Positions 12,501 through 24,500 of a DNA stretch of 64,000 bases are shown piece after piece. The stretch covers positions 124,001 to 188,000 of the forward strand of contig NW_025939167.1 of assembly GCF_000764305.2 (NCBI RefSeq), read 5' to 3'. Position 1 is the first letter of the stretch, and the number at the start of each line of letters is the position of its first letter. A model generated the notes under the pieces. The model was not told the DNA's origin. It ran no database searches and saw nothing but the letters and a program-made list of their open reading frames with translations. Source of the stretch: Hyalella azteca. Its lineage: Eukaryota; Arthropoda; Malacostraca; Amphipoda; Hyalellidae. Position numbers and translations under genes: made by a program.

Positions 12501-15500
12501 GGTCACTCACTGAACAGGTGTGGGACCTATTCTTAAGTCATTCTTATTATGGTAATGTATGCAAATGAAGTAATGGACAACTTATTTTATTGCGAGTGCA
12601 CTACGCCGCATTACATACATACCACATTGCTGAAACGTGGCCATTTAAAATAATTTGACAGGCAGCATTAAACATGGCTACCTGGTCAATGCGCAGAATG
12701 AAACAAATAATGAGTAATTCATGTAATAGTCGAATGAGCTGCATACATTACCAAAGAACACCATTTTGAAAGGTGTCAAATGTATATATACAGCTCGACG
12801 CTATAGGGTTAACTCATTTATTAAATAACCTGCTTTTTCTGAACGTCATTTGCTAAATATTTGAATGCATCTATTTAATAAAAATCGGTATCTCACTGCT
12901 CCACCTAACTTTAGAAATAAATGTCTATTTCTGATAAACGTCTGTTTATTAGTTTAGATGATTTTAAGGTTCATTTAGAAATATACAAGGCTGCTGGCTT
13001 TTCCAATGGATTGCATTGTTTCTTTCTGTTGGAAAGATTCTTGATTGGAATATTAATTCCTGTCCATCTTGTAAAATATTCATTTTCAACCAGGGTTCCA
13101 TTCAACAACCTGATCCGGACTACGGTAGAGGCGATTGCCGTTTTTTTATGTTGGAAAGATTCTTGACATAAATCTTCATTCTTGCCCTTCTTGTCAGATA
13201 TTTATTTTTGACCAGTATCCTTACGAAAATTCATACCTGCCCATTTTTTTATAATATTTCTGTTTGACCAGGACCCGTACAACAACCTGATCCAGACGAC
13301 GGTAGAGGCGATGGTCGCGGTGTTTATTTTTTTATTTTTTGGAGAGATTCTTGATTTAAATCTTCAATCTTGTCCTTGTTGTCAAATATTAATATTTGTT
13401 CAATATCCGTAGATAAATTTATTCATGGCCATATTTTATAATATTTCTGTTTGACCAGGACCCATACAACAACCTGATCCGGACGACGGTGGAGGCGATG
13501 GCCGCGGTGTTCGGAGGCACTCAGTCCCTGCACACGAACAGCTTCGACGAGGCCCTGGCGCTGCCCACGCCCTTCAGTGCAAGACTTGCCCGCAACACGC
13601 AGCTTATCCTGCAGGAGGAGACTGGCATATCCAAGGTTGGGGGAAGGATTATGAAGTATATATATTCGAATACTTATTTTAATAGATATATTCAGAATGA
13701 TAAATATACAGTAAATATTCTCTTTTCCTATGGGAAGAGAATGGCACATCTAAGGTGGGGGAAAGCCTACGAAGCATATATATTCGAATACTTATTTTTA
13801 TCTATATATTCAGAATGATAAATATACAATAAATATTCTCTTTTCCTATGGAAAGAGCCTGGCATATCGAAGGCAAGGGAAGATCTAGAGAAGGAAATAT
13901 ATTCAGAAAGATAGATGTTCATGCTTATCCAAACTGAGAGGAGATTTTCTATATCATTTTCGACATAACAGTTTTGATGGGATTACAGTGCGTTGCGCTT
14001 GTTCTGTATGAGGAGACTGGCATGTCCAAGGTTTATGCAAAACCAGTTATGGGAGCTTAGCCATGAAATTCTCTTGGGTCATAACCCTGTTTAGATTTAG
14101 AAATAATTTTTGGGAGCTAGACCATAGCCCTGTCTTGTGCTCATCATTAGACGCTCTCCCGCAGATCATAGACCCGTGGGCGGGCTCGTACGCGATCGAG
14201 GCGCTCACGGACCAGCTTTGCGAGGCCGGCATGAAAGTCATCCGCCAGGTGCAGGAGATGGGCGGCATGGCTAAGGCTGTGGCCTCAGGTAAGTCTTCGC
14301 CTCCACAAATACATTTCAAGCTTACAACCTCAAAAACTTTTTTACCATGAGCATTGAGGTGCGGTGGAGGCTACGTACACTTGCACTTTTTAAGAAATTC
14401 TCAGAAGTTTTTCAGTTTTTACAACGAACTAACTCGTATCGCATTTTATATTAACAAAGAAAGGAATTTTTGTAGGAAAATATGTAATATTAATATCACT
14501 GCTGTATTGCAGGCTGGGCTAAACTGCAGATAGAAGAGTGTGCTGCTAAGAGACAGGCGATGATCGACAGCGGCAAAGGTGAGAACTGCATCGGCCTTTC
14601 TATTCTTTGGTGCCTGCATGTTATTTATCTTTATCTGCATGTCCGTATTCTCTGCCTTCTTATACTTCATCTCTACCATCTGGTACCTCATTTATGTCTT
14701 CTGGTACTTCATTTCTGCCTTCTTGTTCTTCGCCCGTTCCTTCTTACACTTCATCCTGCCTTCTTGTTCTTCGTCCGTTCCTTCTTACACTTCATCACTG
14801 CCTACTTGTTCTTCATCTCTGCCTTCTTGGTCTTCATCTGTTTCTTCTTGCACCACGTCTCTGCCTTCTTGTACTTCATCTCTGCCTCCTTATAGTGAAA
14901 CCTCCTCTTCATGTCGCACTGTCCTTGCTATGAGGATGGCTCGACAAATACTAAGACGCTTGAAGCTGCCATGTCGGGTACGGTATTTCTGGTAGATTCA
15001 ACCATGGCAAACTAGCCCAACACAAACTATCAACACAAACTATGAACACAAATTTTGATCACAAACTAGCCCAACACAAACTCTCCACACAAACTAGCCC
15101 AACACAAACTATGAACACAAACTAGCCCAACAAAACTATCAACACAAACTAGCCCAACACAAACTATCAACACAAACTAGCCCAACACTAACTATCAACA
15201 CAAACTAGCCCAACACAAACTATCCACACACAAACTAGCCCAACATAAACTAGCCACCCAAACTAGCCCAACACAAATTATCTACACATAAACTAGCCCA
15301 ACTCAAACAAGCCATACACAAACTAGTCCAACCCAATAAAACTACACACAAATAGAGCATCCAAATATCTTGATTGACGCCTGTAAGCTTCATCCCTTCA
15401 TTAAATTACGATCAACATAAATGAATGGTCACAATTGTTTGATATACCATTTTATTCAACTGGTTGTTCGCTCTCCATGCTAACGTGAAGTTAGGTTCGT

Positions 15501-18500
15501 GTCTGCTTGATTTGAATTAGTTAATTTTTGTCTCATAACTAACGTAATTTATGGAAAATAAGGTTAAGTGTGTACGTAGAATACGACTGAAATATTAACG
15601 GTGATACTGAACTGCATGTCTGTTGCGCAGAGGTCATCGTGGGTGTAAACAAGTACAGGCTGGAGAAGGAGGACGACATCGATGTGCTGGTCGTTAATAA
15701 CGAGAGCGTCCGCAGCCAACAGATCAACAAACTCAAGCAGGTTAGTTGAAGTCAATTCAGAACAGTTTGAGTCACTTTATGCATTATCAGGATAGTTGAA
15801 GTTAGCTCTGGTCATCTGAAATTGTGTCAGTTCCGATCAAGTCTGTTCAAGCTCGGTCAAATCGAATAATTTCTGGTCACTTTAAACCTGCTCATGATAA
15901 TTCCAGTCTTGTCTGGTTGGTTAAAACTTCCAGGCTGCTACTGCATCCTAGTCTCAGATTCTAGGTACATGTAAGCCTTTAGTTCCATGCCCTTGCCTAG
16001 TTATTTTATTTTTTCATTCCAATCTTTAGTTAGACCTTAGACCACCGTAGCCTCTTGGTCTTCACGCTTCTTCTTAATTATCATGAAGAAGTAACAACAA
16101 AAGAAATTGTGTGTAACAATCATGAAGAAGTAAGAATAAAAGAAATTGTGTGTAACAATCATGAAGAAGTAACAACAAAAGAAATTGTGTGCAACAATCC
16201 TGAAGAAGTAAGAACAAGTTCATGCCTACAGTTACGTGAGTCACGTGACACCGAAGCTGTGACGGCAGCTCTAGCGGCGGTCACGTCAGCTGCACGTAAC
16301 AGCGACAACAACCTGATGGCGGCCGCCGTGGAGGCGGCGCGCTGTCGGGCCACCGTTGGGGAGATCACCGAGGCCATGGCGGAGGTAGGACTCCATAATG
16401 CCGTCGTCAATAAAGGCATGTCGGGACTGATTGAGCCCATTTGAAACCGAAGTTTATAGCTCGTGCCTTGTTGATTTAAGGTTCTCCATGAACCGCTCAG
16501 CGCTGAAAACATGTGAGATTTTCTCATATATGTACGATATCCTCAGCCTTAGCATGCCGATGCCCAGCGTGAAATTCGGCGCGTGATAGCTCGATCTGAA
16601 GCTTTTTGTGATCACTGACTTAAAATAACCTAATGTTCGTATTATTGCACTTCGGCAATCCCTCAAGTATATATTATGCTATCTCCATGCTCGCTTAAAG
16701 CTGAGTTTCTAAGTGGTTCTAATGGACTAGTTCATGAAATCAGTTTTGGATGGGAATAAGGTATAAATTTCCGGTCTATCTTTTATGCATTGCAAAGTAA
16801 GTGAAACGATGTCCTTCAGTTAACTAAATTGGTGCGGCTGTGTAGTTTTTATATTTCAGTGCATACATTCATACTACTTTTTGTCATATTCAAGATACTT
16901 GTGAGATTGAGCTGGAGTTATGCACGCATTAAGACCAACAGGCAGGCTAAAGAAGGAAGTTGTATTCAATTTTTTATAATTCATATTATATTATCATCAT
17001 TTTTAAAACTATTATTAACACTATTCGCTGCTACAACTAGTGACAAGGTGGGCTGGTGCTGTTATCCATGGTACTCAATAGGTCTACTTATAGGACTAAA
17101 AAATTAGATCAGTACTCACTGCAGTGAGTGACAGAGAGCATATTTTCTCGTCCGTCCGTGATGTCACAGACAGACGGACGGACAGACATGACGAGCACAA
17201 TAGCGCCTTTTTTCATAAATGAGAAAATTCGCTAAAAAGAGCAATTTGGAAAAAAGTTTCTGCTATGCCTGCAGGTGTGGGGACGTCACGTGGCCAGCGA
17301 CAGGCTGGTGTCTGGGGCGTACAGCTCCCAGTACGGCGACAACGACGATATCGCCCGCGTTATGCGACAGGTCAGTTCCTATCAATGATATATATTCCAT
17401 ATTATTATAATATAATACGTATAACACTTTGTTATATTATATTTTATTCTACTATTATTGTGGTATTATAGTATGATATTCAATCCATGTGTTTTCCTGG
17501 CCCATATTTTCTTATTCCGCAAATCTTATTCATATTCGTATACAATTTAATTATGACATAATACAGCCCATTACACCATACTATTTCATCGCTATGGAAG
17601 TATAAAATTAATATAAAAATAGTAAGGTTGAAGTGAACTTTTACAGTGAACCCCTTCCCTTATTGTCACCTTGTGCCCCACAGGTTGATGAGTTCGTGGC
17701 CGCGGAGGGCCGCAGGCCCCGCATCCTCGTGGCAAAAATGGGCCAAGATGGCCACGATCGCGGGGCCAAAGTCATCGCTACGGGCTTTGCTGATATGGGC
17801 TTTGATGTGGATGTAGGACCACTCTTTCAGGTGAGTGGGGCCACTCTTTTGGGTGAGTGGGGTATCTATTTCAGGTGAGTGGGGCCTCTATTTCAGGTGA
17901 GTGGGGCCACTCTTTCAGGTGAGAGGGACCACTCTTTTGGGTCAGTGGGGCCACTCTTTCAGGTGAGTGGGGCCACTCTTTTGGGTGAGTGGGATCACTA
18001 TTCCAGACGAGTGGGGCCACTCGTCCAGGTGAGTGATGCCACCCTTCGTGACGAGTGTCGTCTCTTGAAGAAGTGAGAGGAAGACTAATTAAATGTTTAA
18101 CACGTTAAGTGTGACTATGTATTCAGAGCGTATTTCATACCGGTGGCACGACCCATTGGTGGGTCGTACAGCACATGACGTGTTAACAGTAATTCCAGGA
18201 AAATTTTTATTTACAAAATTTTTTATATAGAAAAGCAATGATAAGAAAAGCCAGACGATTTTGTTTTAAATCAAATTTATTTTTTAATTTATTTTCATCA
18301 CTTTTCATTAACAACAAACAAGGCACTTAATTTGTTGTACTGACGACATTATTAATATATTCATTAAAGTGCTATCATCGTCCTGCCTGCCTAATTGTAT
18401 AATTTTTATTTTCATCGTATGAGATTATAAGATCTCATACATATCTAGTTTTTGGATGATAAACTAGTAACTATTCTTTTTTACACGTTATGTGTAACTG

Positions 18501-21500
18501 CGAGAATAACCTCATATTGCTTAATATTAAGTAAACATGGCGTCAAACAAATTGACTCTAATAGGAAATGAACCACAGCCAAAAGTTTGTTGGTTTGTCA
18601 CTATCATCAAGTCAAGTTCGAACAGACTTAGCTACTCCGACGGCACACTTGCTGTGCTCTGGCAACATGTCTGTTGCTCTGGCAACGAGCTCTGTTGCTC
18701 TGTGTTCATGGTCTGCCTCTCTGGCACCATGCTCTGCTGCTCTGGCAACCAGCTCTGTTGCTCTGGCACCATACTCTGCTGCTCTGGCACTATACTCTGC
18801 TGCTCTGGCACCATGCTCTGCTGCTCTGGCAACCAGCTCTGCTGCTCTGGCAACACACTCTGCTGCTCTGGCAACATACTCTGCTGCTCTGGCAACACAC
18901 TCTGCTTAGATTTAGCTCTGCGGGTTTGAGGAGAGCACATCCCACATTCTTCAGCAATATATTTGCCTACGTCGCTGCTCATCCCTTTCCAGAAAAATCT
19001 TTTTGTCAAGATCTCTCGCCTGTTGATGAATAGAATTTAAAATTATGCATTACAAATAAATTAGCTTCTTGCCTGTTAACAATTTCCCATCCTGTGTATT
19101 AGAAAAATGTTCTTTTATTTTCAATCAGAACATTAAATTTAATTTTATTATTTAAAGTTCTTGGTATTATAATTATTCTTAATGGCTTAACCATCTGTAC
19201 CCTCAAGTGGGGTGATTTTGGCCACTGGGGGTGACTTCGGCCACCACTAAAACAGAAACAAATGGCAGCAAAACAAAATAATAAAAATTGGCCAAAGTGA
19301 CTGGGGTGACTTTGGCCAATGTTTACTATTTTGTTTTGCTGCCATTTGTTTCTGTTGTAGTGGTGGTCAAAGTCACCCCCGGTGGCCGAAATCACCCCAC
19401 TTGACGGTACAGAGAATTGATCATCTGAAATGTTTATATATCCCATAAATAATAATTAATTCAACTAAAGGTAGTCTATTGGCTCTCCTGGTGTTTTTAA
19501 AAGAACCAAATCATAATTTGGAGGGTAAAATATTGAATGAATATTTTTTGAACTGATGAGTGTGTTCAAAAAATTCTTTCATAGATTTGACAAAAATTGG
19601 TAATAACTTTCTTATGCAATTAATAGCATCTGCATACAGATACTCACGTCCTGTTGATGCCTTTGCAGCAGCCTGGTTTCTGATGTTCATTGTGAATATG
19701 AGCTATTATTTTGTTAGCTGCTGCAGCCCCACACACAACCTGCAGCTCAGTGCTGCCTTGTCGATGCCACAGCTTACCATCCTAAGGGCACACTAATTGT
19801 TAAAATATAATAAATTCATTATCTAATGCTAATAGATTACAATCCCCCCATAAGCAAAGGGCAGGCTGATACTTAAAAAAGATATATATAATAGATTGAT
19901 GAGCCTAATGCCGATAAGATTATCAATTTAACAGAAATGTCTTCACAAGTATTACCAATTACAGAAGTGCAACACAAATTTATGATTGAATTTTTGAGCA
20001 TCCAGCTTCTGCATGCAGGTTGAGAATTTTGATTAAATTTTCTCATCATTATAAATCAGAAATAATAAATCGGACTTTATTTTTATATAGAGTTTCAACA
20101 GTTTTTCAAGTTTTCTAAAAACTTCCTCATTATAAATCGATAACATGTATTAATTTAAAGCCATTTCAACCCATTGCTAATGCATGCTAATTATTTGTGG
20201 GTGGTGTAGATATTTTTTGCTGCTTGCAGAATTCTATTCTAAAATTAATTATCCATGCACAAATTGAAAAAAAAAAACAATTGATATGTTGAACTGTTTT
20301 TGTTGAAGATTTTTCTCAAAATGAACAAATTTCTGAGATGAAGTTTATATTGCTCATTTAGTTTTGGTACAATAATTACATCATCCAATGAAATTCAATA
20401 AAATCTTGAAGCAAATCCTAAAAATAATAAATGCTAAATTTTTGCAACTGAGTTGAATAGCTTGAAATCATTTCAATCACGGTCAAAATTCATAATCGGA
20501 TTTGAACATATACAATGTTTAAATTGGAAAAGTTTCAGCAAATATGCTTTCCATTTTTTATTAAACACTCATTTAAAATATCAATCTACAGCCTTCTGCT
20601 CTAGTCTACATATCAGGCTACATTCTTACTCTAAGGAAATATTTGTTACACTTGAGTCGCCAATTGCGTCGATTCATTTTCTCAGTTGCTTTCAAATAGT
20701 ACTTGGTGTGGGCTGGATACTGCTCATTTTGTAAGTATTCCATGAATGAATTGTACGTTTCTTCATCCATTTTGTTGGACAATCATAATTGTTGAATCAG
20801 GAATGACTGCATTCTAATAATTTTATGAGGTTTTGTACAGAGCTTAAGTGAATGCCTAAAGATTCACTTCAAATAATTAGAAATTTTTTAACATTCTCTT
20901 GTGTCATAAGCATGATTAAATATCAAGCTCTATCAGCTTTTTTCTAGCTGTAGCTGGAATAAGTAAACAAAATTAAAATCACAAAATAATTGTAATTAAA
21001 GAAATGTCATAATGAACCTTGGCCTAAATTCAAAATAAATTGCTCAATATTTGAGAAATAGTAAATTAAGATTTATGTTTATTCATAATATTAAATACCG
21101 GTATACTATTACTATAATACTATTAGCATAATTTAATACATATAAAAAACTCAACATTTTATTGATTATTGAATTCAATCTAATAAAGACAGTGCCTAAA
21201 GATGATACAATGATAAAAATCAATTTTCAAACAAATATCTAATTTCCAGTTTCGCTTGTAGCTAGGTAGTCCTATACCAATTTCCACCATTAATTAAACT
21301 AAAAGACTAAAATATTTTACTGAGGCTATGAAGTAGAAGTACAGAAGTAGACATTTCTATGTATAGGATATAAATATATGACTACTAAATATATGATCTA
21401 AATTAAAATTAACTACTAATTTCATAAGCAGAATAGCTCTGAATAATTTTATTCCTGAAAATTTTATGACTGGCAAATTTTCATCCACAATATCTGTACC

Positions 21501-24500
21501 GGTATATCATTGACATAGTTTAGAAATCCCAAAATGATTGCATTCTCCAACTTTTGACAAAAAAAAAGGTATTATTGCAGATTAACTACATCCAAAAAAA
21601 AGGGTGTTTTTTTTTTAATTATATGTTTTTTGGGGTGTAGATTACGAATCTGAAATCCATTTTTGGCGGTCGGCATCGGAAAACCGATTTTTTGCAATAA
21701 TACCGATCACACGTAGTGACGTAGCGCACGACATCTTGAATGAAACTTACCCGTTGCACTGCAACGGGTAAAGAAGACGAAAATGTTACCCGTTGCACTG
21801 CAACGGGTAACATTTTCGTCTTCTTTGTCCATAAATCTGGAGATGCATTGCCACATCGAGAGATCACAACGTAATGCCAACTCGCAGGTTGGGTTGGTTC
21901 GCCCAGGTTCCTTTTAGATCAAAATGCTATCCAAAAAAAGGAACTTGGCTGACTTAACCCAACCTAAGAGCTTTTTGTAAAATTTCGATGAACAATCCGA
22001 CCCTTTATATAAAGGTGAGTGGGTAACGTAAGTTACGTAACCCCCATGTTAGTAAATAAAGGTGAGTGGGTAACGTAAGTTACGTAACCCCCATGTTAGT
22101 AAGTCGCGAAAAAAATCGGTTTTCCGATGCCGACCGCCAAAAATGGATTTCAGATTCGTAATCTACACCCCAAAAAACATATAATTAAAAAAAAAACACC
22201 CTTTTTTTTGGATGTAGTTAATCTGCAATAATACAAAAAAAAATAAGCTAACTTCCTTGCATACTTTCTAAGACAATCTAAGGAAATTTTTTGCATGCCA
22301 TAAATATAATTAAAAGTAACATATTTTACTTGAAAATAAGCATGAAGCAGCTAACAAAATGTATGGAGTCTCCTACTCACTGTCACATCATGACATTTCA
22401 TATGCCATGGATTCTAAGATTCTAACCAGGGCAGAACTGTTGCACAGGGCTGGGAATGGGATCAACCTTAAGCCTCTCTGTTAGACTGCTCCAATAATGG
22501 CACTGAGAATTGTAACCACTGGGCCACCCTGCTAATATAATTATGAAATGTAAATCGTGTCTTATATTACTCATTCAGGAGAATTTCTGCTTCATATTCA
22601 AAATGCTCAAGCATTTTCTGCTTCATACCGGAGCCCTGGGCCCCTGAGGATGAGGTGAATCCTTACATTTTACAATATTTTTAAAGCAAATAATACGCAA
22701 ATTTTTTGTAAAAACATTACTATTGTTACATTAAGTAAAAGAAAATTGATATCTATTTGTGCCTTGAAGTCAAGACTCAAGAGCGTATTTGCAAAATTGG
22801 TTGTTGCGGTTTTAAGTTTCAACGCATGCGTTGATTTGTTGAAAAGTTCTGAAGTGGTTTTTTTTTTTTTTTTAATTGATTTTAAGACTTCGGGTATGAT
22901 AAAAAAAAAAAAAAATTCAGCAAAGCAGACTGGCAAACCCCTGAGGGAGAAAGCCAGTTGTGTTTATAAGGTATCAAACTTTAAATTAATATTATTTTAA
23001 GTAAATGCAAATGCTTATCCTTCGACAATAAATTCACCGGTACTTTGGAGAGCTCAAATAACACACGTGCTTTCGCCGTGAACGCAACTGACTTTCTCCT
23101 CTGAAGTGGTGCAACATTTCCATTTTTTTACCGCGCTTGCGTCTCTTATCCTAATTCTCGGAAAATTGTTTGATAAATCTTCGAATATTTATCATATTAT
23201 TTAATTTCTTAAAATTCAAAATCTACCAATAGCTATTCATGATGTATCATGCACATTTTTAAATATATTTTTTTTGCAAATAGCAGTTCATAATTAATGT
23301 TTAGCACTTTTTAATTAAATATAACTGATTACTAAGACATTAGCTCTAAAAACTTGGCTTTAGAATTCGTACGACTATGTGGTCTTTAAAAACTTGTTAG
23401 CTAATAGTCTGCTCGGCGACTGTATTTTTTTTAGCCACACTAATTGATTAGTTTAAAAACTCTTGTATATTTTGTTGAGTATATAGGGATATAACTTTAA
23501 TTCTCCATATAGATAAGAATAAAGCTTTTCATCTATTTCTGAAAATTTAAATACATCAGTCAGTAAGATCTGGATTCAAATTAATAAATTTAATTGCTTA
23601 TTGCCAACTAGTGTTTCACAATTGAAATTCAATTCGCTGTGTTGTTCAAGTTTTCAGTTTCCTTTGAAGAATTTCAACAAAACAGAAAACGATTGTTTCG
23701 GATACTACTCTACTTTTTCAATTGAAAATTGTGCTACGTCCGCTCTCTGCTCGTACTATAGTGCGTCACATTTTGGGCAATATAATCCAAGAATTTCTAG
23801 TGCAAATTCCTTGCATCTTACTATGCACGTGACCGCGTGCAGACAAGAGTTGCCAGATAGGCGTTTTTTGGCCAAATTCGTCGCATTTTGCTTTATTAAG
23901 CCTGAAAAATTTTTGTCGCATGGATGTGTTATAACGCAGTTTTTCAGTTTATAGCCGTGGTCCTTGGTGTTGGTACTTGTTTCAAATTCTAGTAATCCTT
24001 CTGGGACCTTGTATAAGCCATGAGTATACTTGTATGCTTCAATGAGGTCCCCACGCAGACGTCGATAACTGAGGCTTGGAAGCTTCATAATCTTTAATTT
24101 TTCCTCTTAGGACTTCAGGACTTGACTTTCAAGCCCGGAATTATCCTTGTTGCACATCTTTGAACACTCTCTATTAAATTTTTGTCCTTTTCAAATTTCG
24201 GTGACCATACGACGTTTCCAAACTCTAAGTTCGGGCGCACGACAGCAACTGCTTCATCGCTTCTGCATTTAGAAACTCGAAAGAGCGTCTGATCAGTCCA
24301 AGTCGTTTATTGGCTTTATTAACTTGACCTTCAATATGCTTGGAAAATTTCAACTCATTGTCGATATTAACTCCTCAATCTTTTTCCATTGTTGACTTCG
24401 ACATCATTACTCTGTCGTTGCCACAGTGTCTTCTCATACTGTAATCTTGCTGTTCATTATTTTTGCCAAGGTGGATAACTTTACATTTGTCAGCGTTAAA

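Noticed and set aside
16159..16527. 122-residue minus-strand frame opposite MUT exon 11
   Set aside because: It is the shadow of a GC-rich coding exon on the other strand.
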